The notes: generated by a model from the sequence alone, not told the origin. A stretch of DNA of 64,000 nucleotides from Hydrogenovibrio crunogenus (GCF_004786015.1 NZ_CP032096.1:372001-436000), one strand, 5' to 3'. Positions 10,378 through 19,974 are shown, numbered from the stretch's first letter. Made by a program: numbers and translations.

Positions 10378-11478
10378 TTAAGGGTGCCAGACTGCGCCCA
10401 GAACAGAATCTTTTGTTGCACCGGTAATGTGTTCTAAGGCAATAGGCGTGTTGGTGAGCCGCTGATCGGCCAACCAAGCACACATCATCGCTTCAATAGC
10501 ATGCGGTTCCACGCCAGATGTTTTTGTGGTGTCGACCGGGTAAGGGAGTTGTGCTTGAAGTCGCGTCATCAAGGTATTGTTTTCAGCCCCGCCACCACAA
10601 ATGAGTAGCCTTTCAGGGGGGGATGGAAGGGTGTTGAGTCCTTGAACAATCGTTTCCACTGTCAGCTGGTTTAATGTGGATAGAATGTCTTCTTTAGACA
10701 CATTTGGGTGTCTTTTTAGAAATGGACTTAGCCAATCACAGTTAAACAGATCTTTGCCGGTCGTTTTAGGGGCAGGGAGTCCAAAGTAAGGTTCTTGCAT
10801 TAATTCAGATAATAAAGCCATATTGACCTGACCAGTTTGAGCAAGCTCTCCATTCTCATCGTAGGTACAGTTAAAGTGTTGCTCGCAGAATTCATCCATT
10901 AAACCATTTCCTGGTCCAGTATCAAAGCCAAGCGTTTTTTGCCGGTCAAGGAATGTAATGTTGGAAATCCCACCAATGTTGACTACAGCAGTGTTAACAA
11001 TGTTGCCAAACAATTTTTGATGAAAAGCCGGAGCTAATGGCGCACCTTGACCATTATTGGCCATGTCGTCAATTCTAAAATCGGCAACAGTTGTGATAGC
11101 CGTTTTTTTTGCAATAAAAGCTGGGTGACCAATTTGTAAGCTCATTGGTACGTCGGGGGCATGGTAGATGGTTTGCCCGTGACTGCCAATGGCAGTGATT
11201 TCTTCAGACGTATAATCAGAATGTTTCAGCAGTAGTTGCGTCGCATTCGTAAACGCCATAGCCACTCGGTATTCCAGATCGCAGAGGGTTTTTAAATCAA
11301 TATGTGGGGTTTGATTGAGCTGCTGAAGTTGTTTTTTTAAGCTATGCGTATAAGGAAAGGTTTGAAAGGCTTTTAATTCAAGCTGGTCATTTTGGATATT
11401 AACTAAGGCCGCGTCCACGCCATCCAAACTGGTGCCGGACATCAGTCCGATGTACAGTTTCGATGGGGGGTTACTCAA
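10378..11478 (-). CDS. anmK: Anhydro-N-acetylmuramic acid kinase AnmK
   Basis: Phosphorylates 1,6-anhydro-MurNAc during cell-wall recycling, giving MurNAc-6-phosphate. The 366-residue protein carries the family signature GLMSGTSLDGVDAAL at the N terminus. It also has IGSHGQTIYHAPD, VVNIGGISNITFL and GFDTGPGNGLMDE. It overlaps the end of the upstream M23 endopeptidase gene by eight bases, so both wall-related genes form one unit. Confidence 0.95.
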   Translation of the reverse strand: MSNPPSKLYIGLMSGTSLDGVDAALVNIQNDQLELKAFQTFPYTHSLKKQLQQLNQTPHIDLKTLCDLEYRVAMAFTNATQLLLKHSDYTSEEITAIGSHGQTIYHAPDVPMSLQIGHPAFIAKKTAITTVADFRIDDMANNGQGAPLAPAFHQKLFGNIVNTAVVNIGGISNITFLDRQKTLGFDTGPGNGLMDEFCEQHFNCTYDENGELAQTGQVNMALLSELMQEPYFGLPAPKTTGKDLFNCDWLSPFLKRHPNVSKEDILSTLNQLTVETIVQGLNTLPSPPERLLICGGGAENNTLMTRLQAQLPYPVDTTKTSGVEPHAIEAMMCAWLADQRLTNTPIALEHITGATKDSVLGAVWHP

Positions 11479-12763
11479 AGTTTGACACCAACTGTGTGTG
11501 AGGATTCAAACGATCCAGCTGCGCTGACATCAGCTCTGCATATTGAACAAATTGACGACGGTATTTTTTAGGAACCGGCCCCGCATCCGGAAACTTAACT
11601 CTTAAAGGGTCCACATGATGACCTTTTTTACGGAATTCGTAATGTAGGTGAGGCCCGGTAGCTAACCCGCTTTGCCCGATATAACCGATGACTTGTCCTT
11701 GGCGAACCCAGTCTCCTTGACGGTATTTTCCAAATTTTGACATATGCGCATAGACGGTCACATATCGGCCAGCATGCTTGACATAAATCACTCGACCATA
11801 ACTGCGGCTCCACCGGCGTTTGATAATCTGTCCATCTCCAGTGACGCGAATTGGCGTTCCAACCGGTCCTCCGTAATCCACACCTCTATGTGCACGCCAT
11901 TTTTTAAGAACGGGGTGATAACGTTTTGGTTTGTATCGGGATGTGATGCGAACATAATCAACCGGATTTCTAAGAAAAGCCTTTCTGAGGTTTCGTTTAT
12001 GTTGATCGTAATAACCGACTTTTTCGCCATTTTGATTTCGAAGCAAGAAAGCCGTATGCAATTGGTTGCCATTGGTTGTGACTTCTGCTGCCAGAATGTC
12101 TCCATCCCCTACATATTGACCATTGATGAATTTCTTTTCATAAATCACTTTAAAAGGATCACCGGGTCTTAGTTGGCGGATAAAATCAATTTCCCATGAA
12201 AAAATATCAGCCAGGTTCATGATGGTTTGCGCACTGAGCCCTTCATCTTTTCCGCTTTGGTAAAAAGAATGCTTAATGGTGCCCGAAGCAGTTTGAATTT
12301 TGGTTTCAACCGGGTATTCAATTTTTTGAATGTTGAATTGATCGTTTTTACGGGTCAGTTGGTAGTGAACGGATGTGCGCTTTGGATAGTGAATTTTTTG
12401 AAGTTGGTTGGCTTTATCCAGCCAGATTTCTAAAGTGTCACCCGCTCTTAATTGGGTTAACCATTTGCCGTGTTGAGTGTCAGCAATTTGAAAGCTTACA
12501 ACTGGAGACAAGCCAATGGAGTCTAAAGCTTCTGACAAAGAGCCATTTTTTTTGATTTTAACGACATGCTTGGTCCAGTTTGCATTTTGTTTGTCGAGTG
12601 TGTGGCTGTCTTGACTGGATTGGTCAACAGGAGGCAAGGGCAAGGCATATCTTTCTGGTGATTGCGATGCAGTGGCGAACTGAACAACAAACAAGAAAAT
12701 AAGTGAAATTAACAATAAAAATTGTAACGTTGTTTTGGCTTTAATCACTGGCTTAATTTTCAT
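11471..12763 (-). CDS. M23-family murein endopeptidase, membrane-anchored
   Basis: Predicted peptidoglycan DD-endopeptidase of the MepM/YebA type, 430 residues. An N-terminal hydrophobic segment (~12-33) anchors or exports it. An OapA/LysM-like region (~65-200) precedes the C-terminal LytM domain. The Zn ligands are visible in HRGVDYGGPVGTPI (~292) and HLHYEFRKKG (~370). It probably opens cross-links during growth. It is cotranscribed with anmK, linking wall cutting to recycling of the released sugars. Confidence 0.9.
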   Translation of the reverse strand: MKIKPVIKAKTTLQFLLLISLIFLFVVQFATASQSPERYALPLPPVDQSSQDSHTLDKQNANWTKHVVKIKKNGSLSEALDSIGLSPVVSFQIADTQHGKWLTQLRAGDTLEIWLDKANQLQKIHYPKRTSVHYQLTRKNDQFNIQKIEYPVETKIQTASGTIKHSFYQSGKDEGLSAQTIMNLADIFSWEIDFIRQLRPGDPFKVIYEKKFINGQYVGDGDILAAEVTTNGNQLHTAFLLRNQNGEKVGYYDQHKRNLRKAFLRNPVDYVRITSRYKPKRYHPVLKKWRAHRGVDYGGPVGTPIRVTGDGQIIKRRWSRSYGRVIYVKHAGRYVTVYAHMSKFGKYRQGDWVRQGQVIGYIGQSGLATGPHLHYEFRKKGHHVDPLRVKFPDAGPVPKKYRRQFVQYAELMSAQLDRLNPHTQLVSNFE

Positions 12764-12880
12764 TTGAAAGAGGATAAAAATAATTAAGTTAAAGCGTTTT
12801 AACTTAGTGCTAACTTCGATTATACCTAAAGAAATTGAGTTTGTGCGAGTTAAATAATTGAGGTTGAAGATTGATAAATT

Positions 12881-13114
12881 TTATGACGTATGCACTTCAA
12901 TTTCGATAGTACATCCCGTATTTGTTGCGTCTATTTTAATGACTTTATGTTTATTCACCCTGCACCAGCTAGTGATGTCTTTCTCTGCACCCGGGTCCGT
13001 GCATTCGATTAAGAGGCGGTCGCCTGCATGACTTTTACGCGTCTGTTGTTGCAACTTAATAACGGGCATCGGACATTTTAATCCTTTTGCATCAATACGG
13101 GTTGTTTCAGCCAT
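12881..13114 (-). CDS. TusA-family sulfurtransferase-like protein
   Basis: Small protein of 77 residues with the TusA/SirA signature DAKGLKCPMPVIKLQQ, whose Cys carries persulfide sulfur in the family. It may relay sulfur for tRNA thiolation or, in a sulfur oxidiser, for sulfur-compound metabolism; the specific role is not shown by the sequence. ATG 13114 is chosen; an in-frame TTG four codons upstream is less likely. It is monocistronic, divergent from glyQ. Confidence 0.85.
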   Translation of the reverse strand: MAETTRIDAKGLKCPMPVIKLQQQTRKSHAGDRLLIECTDPGAEKDITSWCRVNKHKVIKIDATNTGCTIEIEVHTS

Positions 13115-13284
13115 TTTTTTTACCAATAAGTTGTTATAATTAGCGGTATTTTACGCTAGAAATGTCTGGGATTTAAAACGTTAATTTTAACAATGGCTTT
13201 TCCAACGGTTGGAAAAAGACGGTTTACATCGAAAGCATTCCTTTAGCGATTCATTCTTCAAACAAATACAAACAGGGAAACAAA

Positions 13285-14211
13285 GTGTCTAACAACGCGG
13301 CAACGGATATTTCAACCTTTCAAGGGTTAATTCAAACTCTGCAAGCCTTCTGGGCAGAGCAAGGGTGTGTGATTATGCAGCCTTACGATAACGAGATGGG
13401 AGCTGGAACCTTCCACCCTTCGACCTTCTTGAGATCTATTGGTCCAGAACCATGGCGAGCGGCTTATGTTCAGCCTTGTCGCCGTCCGACCGATGGGCGT
13501 TATGGCGAAAATCCCAACCGCCTGCAACATTATTATCAATTTCAAGTGATGCTGAAGCCATCACCGGATAATATTCAGGAGTTGTATTTAGAGTCTTTGA
13601 AAGTGCTGGGAATTGATCCGCTAGAGCATGATATTCGTTTTGTAGAAGACAACTGGGAATCCCCAACGTTAGGTGCCTGGGGCTTAGGTTGGGAAGTTTG
13701 GATGAATGGGATGGAAGTCACGCAGTTCACTTACTTTCAACAAGTCGGCGGGTTGGAGTGTCGTCCCGTTACCGGTGAAATAACCTATGGCTTGGAGCGT
13801 ATTGCAATGTATTTGCAAGGCGTCAACAGTGTATATGATTTGACTTGGGTAAATGGTCCGGAAGGTAAAGTAACCTATGGCGATGTGTTCCACCAAAATG
13901 AAGTGGAAATGTCGACTTATAACTTTGAAAAAGCAGATACTGATATTTTATTTAGAACGTTTGACGAATGTGAGCAGATTTTTACCAAACTGGTAGAAGA
14001 TAAACTCCCTCTTCCTGCTTATGAACAAGTCTTAAAAGCCTCACATGCTTTTAATTTATTAGATGCGCGTCATGCCATCAGCGTCACTGAAAGAGCACGC
14101 TTTATTGGGCGTGTCCGTAATATGGCAAAACAAATTGCCGAATCTTATTATGAAGGCCGAGAAGCATTAGGATTTCCTCTGGTGAAAGAAACAACAGCGG
14201 AGGCGAAGTAA
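13285..14211 (+). CDS. glyQ: Glycyl-tRNA synthetase alpha subunit
   Basis: Catalytic subunit of the heterotetrameric bacterial glycyl-tRNA synthetase. The 308-residue protein has the family opening [18 protein letters not shown], then [18 protein letters not shown] and the class II core [18 protein letters not shown]. It starts at GTG 13285 after CAGGGAAA. glyS follows one base after its stop. No T-box or glycine riboswitch is visible upstream; a small palindrome (TTCCAACGGTTGGAA) lies at about 13199-13213. Confidence 0.97.
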   Translation: MSNNAATDISTFQGLIQTLQAFWAEQGCVIMQPYDNEMGAGTFHPSTFLRSIGPEPWRAAYVQPCRRPTDGRYGENPNRLQHYYQFQVMLKPSPDNIQELYLESLKVLGIDPLEHDIRFVEDNWESPTLGAWGLGWEVWMNGMEVTQFTYFQQVGGLECRPVTGEITYGLERIAMYLQGVNSVYDLTWVNGPEGKVTYGDVFHQNEVEMSTYNFEKADTDILFRTFDECEQIFTKLVEDKLPLPAYEQVLKASHAFNLLDARHAISVTERARFIGRVRNMAKQIAESYYEGREALGFPLVKETTAEAK

Positions 14212-14212
14212 G

Positions 14213-16285
14213 ATGACTATGAATACAGCAGAATTTTTAGTTGAAATTGGAACGGAAGAGCTTCCTCCTAAAGCCTTACAGAAGCTTTCGAATGCCTTTA
14301 TGGATGGGATTAAAGCGGGCTTGGATGACGCCGAACTGAATTATGGCGAGACAGCGGTGTATGCTTCGCCGCGTCGTCTGGCGGTAAGAATTGACGCCTT
14401 GCAGACCAAGCAGGCGGATAAGACAGTAGAGCGTAAAGGTCCGGCCAAAAAGGCGGCATTTGATGCTGAAGGACAGCCAACCAAGGCCTTGCAAGGATTT
14501 GCACGCGGTTGTGGCGCCGATGTAGCAGATCTATCAGAAATTGAAACGGAGAAAGGCACCTGGATGGTGTACTACTTGGAACAGAAAGGTCAGCTAACCG
14601 CAGAATTACTACCAGCAATTGTGAATCAATCATTAGCGAAGCTGCCGATTCCAAAGCGAATGCGTTGGGGGGCATCAGACGTTGAATTTGTGCGACCGGT
14701 CCATTGGGCGTTGATGCTATTGGATGACCAAGTGGTTCCGGCGACTATTTTAGGGCATCAAACGTCGAATAAAACGCACGGACACCGTTTTCATGCGCCG
14801 CAAGCGATCGAAATCACTCAACCTTCCGAGTATGTGTCGGTGTTGAAAGAGCAGGGATATGTGCAAGCCGATTTTGAAGAGCGTAAAGCACGTATTCGTG
14901 AACAGGTTGAAGCCGTGGCACAATCAGCAGGAGGTGTGGCAGATATTGATGAAGAATTATTAGATGAGGTTACGGCTTTGAATGAATGGCCGACTGCCGT
15001 GGTGGGGGACTTTGATGAAACCTTTTTAGCGGTTCCATCGGAAGCGTTAATCTCCGCCATGAAAGGCCATCAAAAGTATTTCCACATTCTCGACAAGGCC
15101 GGCAAGTTGATGGCGAAATTCATCACCATCTCGAACATTGAAAGTTCCAATCCTGAGTCGGTTAAAAAAGGGAATGAGCGAGTGATTCGTCCGAGATTAT
15201 CGGATGCGAAATTTTTCTGGGATCAAGATCGTAAACAGCCGCTGGATGATTTTTTACCACGTTTGAAAACAGTAGTCTTTCAGCAAAAGTTAGGTACGTT
15301 GTATGACAAGGTAGAACGTTTAGAGACCTTGGTAGTGAAAATTGGCCGTCCGTTGGGAGAAGAAGCACAAGTGCTTGAGAGAGCCGCACGTTTGTCGAAA
15401 TGTGACTTGATGACGGAGATGGTCGGTGAATTTCCAGATCTGCAAGGGGTGATGGGGCGTTACTATGCGCAAGCACAAAATGAAAATGCCAAAGTAGCCG
15501 ATGCCATTGACGGCCAGTATCAACCGCGTTTTGCAGGCGATCAATTGCCAGACTCGGTGGTTTCTCAGGCATTGGCTATTGCCGATAAGCTGGATACCAT
15601 TACGGGGATTTATGGCATTGGACAAGTGCCAACCGGTGATAAAGACCCGTTTGCGTTACGTCGTTCAGCCTTAGGTCTGGTCAGGATTTTGATTGAAAAA
15701 GAATTGGATCTGGATCTTCAGTTAATGATTCGCTTCAGTTTGGATCTGCATTCAGAAATTGACACGTCAGAAGCGTTGGTGATGGAAATCTACGACTTCA
15801 TCGTCAGTCGTCTGAAAGCGTATTATGCTGGTAAAGGTGTCTCTGCGGAACAGTTTGAAGCAGTACGTGTCTGCGCCCCTTCACACCCTCTGGACTTTGC
15901 GAAGCGTATTGAAGCGGTTTGCCAATTCAGTGAAATGGACGAGGCGGAAAGCCTGAGTGCGGCCAATAAACGTATCGCCAATATTTTGAAAAAAGTGGAT
16001 GCGAGTTTGCCTGAAGAAGTGGAATCGTCTTTGTTTGAAGGCGATTCAGAACGTGATCTGTTTGAAGCGTTGGATGCATTGCGGGAAACGGTCAGCACTA
16101 AGATTGCAGCGCGTGATTATGCCAGTGCTATGCAGTTGTTGGCTAGGATCCGCCAACCAGTGGATGCGTTTTTCGACAATGTTATGGTTATGGCAGATGA
16201 TGAAGCGGTCAAGCTGAATCGCCTGGCGTTGTTGAATCAGATTTATCAGCTCTTTAGACAAGTGGCTGATATTTCAAGATTGTAA
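14213..16285 (+). CDS. glyS: Glycyl-tRNA synthetase beta subunit
   Basis: The tRNA-recognition subunit, 690 residues, partner of GlyQ. It opens with the conserved FLVEIGTEELPPKAL and includes KRMRWG and FVRPVHWALMLL near residue 165. The HD-like region FPDLQGVMGRYYA is near residue 410. A C-terminal anticodon-binding domain (~580-680) ends in DEAVKLNRLALLNQI. Coding is coupled to glyQ with a one-base gap and a Shine-Dalgarno inside the glyQ end. Confidence 0.97.
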   Translation: MTMNTAEFLVEIGTEELPPKALQKLSNAFMDGIKAGLDDAELNYGETAVYASPRRLAVRIDALQTKQADKTVERKGPAKKAAFDAEGQPTKALQGFARGCGADVADLSEIETEKGTWMVYYLEQKGQLTAELLPAIVNQSLAKLPIPKRMRWGASDVEFVRPVHWALMLLDDQVVPATILGHQTSNKTHGHRFHAPQAIEITQPSEYVSVLKEQGYVQADFEERKARIREQVEAVAQSAGGVADIDEELLDEVTALNEWPTAVVGDFDETFLAVPSEALISAMKGHQKYFHILDKAGKLMAKFITISNIESSNPESVKKGNERVIRPRLSDAKFFWDQDRKQPLDDFLPRLKTVVFQQKLGTLYDKVERLETLVVKIGRPLGEEAQVLERAARLSKCDLMTEMVGEFPDLQGVMGRYYAQAQNENAKVADAIDGQYQPRFAGDQLPDSVVSQALAIADKLDTITGIYGIGQVPTGDKDPFALRRSALGLVRILIEKELDLDLQLMIRFSLDLHSEIDTSEALVMEIYDFIVSRLKAYYAGKGVSAEQFEAVRVCAPSHPLDFAKRIEAVCQFSEMDEAESLSAANKRIANILKKVDASLPEEVESSLFEGDSERDLFEALDALRETVSTKIAARDYASAMQLLARIRQPVDAFFDNVMVMADDEAVKLNRLALLNQIYQLFRQVADISRL

Positions 16286-16305
16286 TCGCGCATTGATTTG
16301 ATCAG

Positions 16306-16344
16306 AACGGACCCACAGTGATTTAAAACTGTTGGGTCCGTTTT
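16306..16344 (+). terminator. Intrinsic terminator of glyQS
   Basis: AACGGACCCA-CAGT pairs with ACTG-T-TGGGTCCGTT (one bulge), followed by TTTT. This is a long strong stem. Confidence 0.85.
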
Positions 16345-16371
16345 GCTTTATGGACAATGAAAATGTGATTG

Positions 16372-16395
16372 AAAATAGCCAGGCCTGGCTATTTT
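16372..16395. repeat. 24-bp perfect palindrome centred on CCAGGCCTGG
   Basis: AAAATAGCCAGG is followed directly by its exact reverse complement. The core copy is at 16379-16388. It lies between the glyS terminator and gmhB, 28 bases upstream of the gmhB start, so it may serve as a regulatory site as much as a terminator. Confidence 0.85.
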
Positions 16396-16422
16396 TACAA
16401 TGGGTTTTTAGGATACGAGAGA

Positions 16423-16959
16423 ATGAAAATAATCGTTTTAGATCGAGATGGCGTGATTAATGAAGATTCGGATGCCTATATTAAACATCCGGATGAATGG
16501 CACCCAGTTGAAGGCAGTCTTGAAGCGATTGCCAAATTAAAGCGTGCCGGTTGGACTGTGGCGGTGGCAACCAATCAATCTGGTGTGCGCAGAGGGTATT
16601 ACTCCCGAGAGACCTTGCATGCGATGCACATGAAGTTGGTTGCGTTATTGGCCGAGCGTGATGTGACAGTCGATTGGATTAACTACTCTCCCTATATTGC
16701 AGAGGACGAGTCACCTTGCCGCAAACCGAGTGTTGGCATGTTGCAGGCTATTGAGAATCGGTTTCAGTGTTCTTTAGCCGGGCAACCGATGATTGGCGAC
16801 ACGGTGGCGGATATTGCCGTTGCAAAAGCAAAAGGTATGATGCCCATTTTGGTCAAAACAGGTAAAGGGGAAAGAACTCTAGCAAAGCAGGATCCTATTT
16901 TGCAGGGCGTTCCGGTGTATGACAATCTTTTAACGGCAGTAGAGGCGTTATTACAATGA
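16423..16959 (+). CDS. gmhB: D-glycero-beta-D-manno-heptose-1,7-bisphosphate 7-phosphatase-like protein
   Basis: HAD-family phosphatase of 178 residues in the LPS heptose pathway. The catalytic DxD is LDRDGVINE at the N terminus. ATNQSGV is motif II, and GDTVADIAVAKAKG is motif IV. The CRKP segment is kept, but the usual upstream Cys-His pair of the zinc site is replaced by YSPYIAED, so it may be a zinc-free variant. ATG 16423 follows GGATACGAGAGA. It overlaps the next gene by four bases, the usual gmhB-plsC coupling. Confidence 0.88.
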   Translation: MKIIVLDRDGVINEDSDAYIKHPDEWHPVEGSLEAIAKLKRAGWTVAVATNQSGVRRGYYSRETLHAMHMKLVALLAERDVTVDWINYSPYIAEDESPCRKPSVGMLQAIENRFQCSLAGQPMIGDTVADIAVAKAKGMMPILVKTGKGERTLAKQDPILQGVPVYDNLLTAVEALLQ

Positions 16960-17705
16960 AATTTTTTTGGTTTATTCGGTCGGTTCTATTCAGTGTTGGA
17001 CAGCTCTCTTCCTTAGTGTTTTTTTCAGTAATTGGGCTGGGGTTGATCCCTTTTTCTCATCGCGTTCGTTATCAGTTTATCCATTACTGGGCTAAGTTTT
17101 GTATTTGGTGGTTAAAAGTTACCTGTGGTTTGACGTATACCGTTCATAATAAAGAGCGGATTGACTTGACGCAAACTGGTTTGGTTCTTGCTAGACATGA
17201 ATCAGCTTGGGAAACATTAGCCTTTCAGTCTATTTTCCCACAGCAGACCTTTGTCTTAAAAAAAGAGTTATTAAAAATTCCTTTTTTTGGCTGGGGACTC
17301 GCAATGCTCAATCCGATCTCGATTGATCGTAACGCTGGCAGAAAAGCGATTAAACAAGTGGTTGAAGAAGGTGTGGATCGTATTCAGCACGGTGTTTGGG
17401 TCGTGATTTTCCCGGAAGGGACGCGTATTGCGGCGGGCGAGTTTGCCAAAATTAAAGGAGGCGGCGCTTTATTGGCGCAAAAAGCACAAGCTCCCGTTTA
17501 TTTAGTCGGGCATAATGCCGGTGATTTTTGGCCTAAAAATAGTTTTATCAAGCGCCCCGGCAACATTGATGTTTATATAAGCGAACCGTTTGACGCTGCA
17601 GAGATGACGGTGGCAGAAATTAACCAAAAAACAGAGGAATGGTTTTTAACGCACTCAAGCATTCGTCGGTCAGAAGACGAAAAGGGGCGCGTTGATAACA
17701 CATAA
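16956..17705 (+). CDS. 1-acyl-sn-glycerol-3-phosphate acyltransferase (PlsC family)
   Basis: Membrane acyltransferase that makes phosphatidic acid from lysophosphatidic acid. The 249-residue protein has an N-terminal hydrophobic segment (~8-30), the HX4E-type catalytic motif ARHESAWETL near residue 84, and FPEGTRIAAG near residue 151. The ATGA overlap with gmhB indicates translational coupling. The stator genes follow after five bases, so all five genes may share a transcript. Confidence 0.9.
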   Translation: MKFFWFIRSVLFSVGQLSSLVFFSVIGLGLIPFSHRVRYQFIHYWAKFCIWWLKVTCGLTYTVHNKERIDLTQTGLVLARHESAWETLAFQSIFPQQTFVLKKELLKIPFFGWGLAMLNPISIDRNAGRKAIKQVVEEGVDRIQHGVWVVIFPEGTRIAAGEFAKIKGGGALLAQKAQAPVYLVGHNAGDFWPKNSFIKRPGNIDVYISEPFDAAEMTVAEINQKTEEWFLTHSSIRRSEDEKGRVDNT

Positions 17706-17710
17706 TTTTA

Positions 17711-18538
17711 ATGAGTAAACTGGCAACATTAATCGGCGTTTTCTTGGGATTGGTGATTCTAATCCTGAGTATGTTTGATTTTGAAAAAGGACATTTGCTG
17801 TCAGCGTTTTTTAACTTGCAAGGGTTGCTCGTTGTTCTGGGCGGCACTTTCGCCGCCACACTGATCAATTATCCACTTAACCAGATGGGATGCTTTTTTC
17901 GAGGCTTTGTAAAGGTTTTCGCCAGTGAACCTCATTCCGAAAACGAAGCGATTGAACAAATCATCTACCTGAGCCATATCCAACAGAAGAAGGGCGTTCT
18001 CGCATTAGAAAAAGAGATCGACTTGATTTCAGATAAATTTCTACGGTTTGCGTTATCTGAAATGATGGTGTATCGCGATATTGAACACCTTTCCACCAGT
18101 TTGGAAAACCACTTGAATTCGATGCGACTCCGTCATGTTGGCTGTCAGGATGTTTTTAATAATATGGCTTCCTACGCCCCTGCTTTCGGGATGATGGGAA
18201 CCGTAATGGGGTTGATTATCATGATGACCGCTCAAGTGAGCGGGGCACAATCCTCCGCGTCCGGTGATGGGTCTGGCGATATGTTGAGCAGTTTACTCCA
18301 AGGGATGGGACTGGCCTTAGTCACGACCTTCTATGGGGTATTACTGGCCAATTTTGTGTTTATTCCTGTTGCCGGTAAGTTAAAAGTGCTGTCGGATGCG
18401 GAAGCACTTAAAAATGAAATTTTAATGTTTGGTATTCTGGGATTGAAAAAAGAGCAGTCTCCTTTATTGTTAAGGGAAAGTTTAACGGCGTTTGTGAATG
18501 AGAAGAATAAACAAAAGTTAGAAATCTCTTTAGGTTGA
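17711..18538 (+). CDS. MotA/PomA-like stator ion-channel protein
   Basis: A 275-residue four-helix membrane protein of the MotA family, which forms the ring around the B subunits and drives the flagellar rotor. Helices are near residues 3-20, 32-52, 155-178 and 198-220. The TM3 motif YAPAFGMMGTVMGLI and TM4 GLALVTTFYGVLLANF match the PomA/LafT type. A charged cytoplasmic loop (LRFALSEMMVYRDIEH) contacts the rotor in relatives. It is followed by two MotB-like genes instead of one. The canonical motAB lies at 30.9-32.5 kb. Confidence 0.88.
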   Translation: MSKLATLIGVFLGLVILILSMFDFEKGHLLSAFFNLQGLLVVLGGTFAATLINYPLNQMGCFFRGFVKVFASEPHSENEAIEQIIYLSHIQQKKGVLALEKEIDLISDKFLRFALSEMMVYRDIEHLSTSLENHLNSMRLRHVGCQDVFNNMASYAPAFGMMGTVMGLIIMMTAQVSGAQSSASGDGSGDMLSSLLQGMGLALVTTFYGVLLANFVFIPVAGKLKVLSDAEALKNEILMFGILGLKKEQSPLLLRESLTAFVNEKNKQKLEISLG

Positions 18539-18550
18539 TGAGGACTTGAG

Positions 18551-19276
18551 GTGAAAGCTGAAACCATAATACAGGCTGAAGATCAAAAAGCGACTCAGCG
18601 CATCAAGCGCAGTCAGTCTTGGCAGATGGTGTATATTGCTTTATTTACGTCATTATTGGCGTTTTTTGTTCTGATTACCACTTTGATTGAATTAGAGGGA
18701 TCACAGCCGAAAAGAGATTATCAGAAGTTAGTGAATTTTTTGTATCTGGATGCGTTGGAAACACAAGAGCGTTTGGGGATGAATTGGCTTCACATCGAAA
18801 ACACCCTGTCAAAAGGGGTGAAGATTACAATGCAAGAAGAGGTCTTCTCGTCACAAAACTTGTTTGCGTCTGGGCGAGCTAAAATTAACCCCCGTTATTT
18901 ACCCTACATCAACCGTTTTGTCGGGTTTTTAAAGCAGTTGCAATTGGAATCCTTTCAACAACGGCATCCACTCCAAGTTAAAAGTATTACACGGCCAGAT
19001 GAATCTTTTCAGGTGACGATTCGAATTGAAGGGCATACTGATGCGACGCCCTTGGCAAAAACGGCTTTATATCAGAGTAATTTTGAGCTCAGTACGTTTC
19101 GGGCTTATGCCATTATGAATGTGCTTCAAATCTATTCCGGCTTGCCTGAATCTTCATTTTCGATTGCGGGATATGGTAGTTTTCATCCTGTCACGCGCAA
19201 CCCTTATGACTCTGAAAATCGTCGCGTTGAAATTTATTTGATTCCACAAGCGATTCAAAAAAGGGTCACGTCATGA
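18551..19276 (+). CDS. MotB-like OmpA-domain protein lacking the channel aspartate
   Basis: A 241-residue protein with one N-terminal helix (~25-46) and a C-terminal OmpA peptidoglycan-binding domain (RIEGHTDATPLAK, SENRRVEIYLI). In MotB-type proteins a Trp is followed six residues later by the ion-binding Asp. Here Trp24 is followed at that place by Ala30 (WQMVYIAL), so the ion-carrying residue is absent. GTG 18551 follows a TTGAGG site. It overlaps the next MotB-like gene by four bases. It may pair with that protein as an inactive partner. Confidence 0.82.
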   Translation: MKAETIIQAEDQKATQRIKRSQSWQMVYIALFTSLLAFFVLITTLIELEGSQPKRDYQKLVNFLYLDALETQERLGMNWLHIENTLSKGVKITMQEEVFSSQNLFASGRAKINPRYLPYINRFVGFLKQLQLESFQQRHPLQVKSITRPDESFQVTIRIEGHTDATPLAKTALYQSNFELSTFRAYAIMNVLQIYSGLPESSFSIAGYGSFHPVTRNPYDSENRRVEIYLIPQAIQKRVTS

Positions 19277-19965
19277 GCGCCTTAGCCTTAAAAGCACGGT
19301 CTTCTTGGTTGTTCTCTTTTGGCGACCTTGTGACGTTACTCATCACGTTCTTTATTATGATGATCGTCCTTAATAAAGGTGAAATTTCACAGGTACAAAA
19401 ATGGGCTGAAAATCAATTGGATGACGCTTATGTTCAGTTGACGAACCAAATGGATGGCGCTCAATATATTTCTTTGTCGCGCACAGCGCATGGGATTGCA
19501 GTGAATATAAGTCATCCCGAGGCTTTTGTGAAAGGTGGTTATAACCTGTCCAGTGCACTGGAATCAGAGTTGAATCAACTGGGGAATGCGTTACAGTCTT
19601 TGAAAATATTTCACTTGGAGCGATCAGATGTTCCCATTCATATTTTAAGAATTGCCGATTCGGAAAGTTTAAGTTGGCGCTCAGAAGTCTCGGTGGCCGG
19701 TTATACTGATGATGATCAAATTGATCCTGAATCTCCTTTAAGAAATAATTGGTTTCTCAGTACGATGCGCGCGCAGAATGTAATGAAAAGCCTGTATCGA
19801 TCGAGTGGGTTGGAACAGTACCAGTTTGGCGTAACGGGGTATGGAAAGTACCGCCCCGTAGCATCCAATGAAACCCGTGAGGGGAAGGCGAAAAACAGAC
19901 GGGTTCAGGTGATGATTTCAGCGACCTTTGAAAAATCAATCACCCAACCGAAATGGTTTAAATAG
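19273..19965 (+). CDS. MotB-like OmpA-domain stator protein
   Basis: A 230-residue protein with an N-terminal helix (~12-35) carrying the presumed ion-binding Asp18 in WLFSFGDLVTLLITFF. A C-terminal OmpA-type domain follows (VAGYTDDD, KNRRVQVMI). It is the likely functional B subunit for the MotA-like protein at 17711-18538. It overlaps the Asp-lacking paralogue by four bases and converges on the chemoreceptor gene, whose stop is nine bases away. Confidence 0.88.
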   Translation: MSALALKARSSWLFSFGDLVTLLITFFIMMIVLNKGEISQVQKWAENQLDDAYVQLTNQMDGAQYISLSRTAHGIAVNISHPEAFVKGGYNLSSALESELNQLGNALQSLKIFHLERSDVPIHILRIADSESLSWRSEVSVAGYTDDDQIDPESPLRNNWFLSTMRAQNVMKSLYRSSGLEQYQFGVTGYGKYRPVASNETREGKAKNRRVQVMISATFEKSITQPKWFK

Positions 19966-19974
19966 CTTAAAGTC

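Noticed and set aside
13127-13284. T-box or glycine riboswitch before glyQ
   Set aside because: The leader is short and shows only a small TTCCAACGGTTGGAA palindrome; no T-box or glycine-riboswitch core is present.
14310-14675. Long antisense frames inside glyS (also 15162-15572 and 15320-15625)
   Set aside because: They are shadows of the glyS codons, lack ribosome-binding sites and show no family-like motif.
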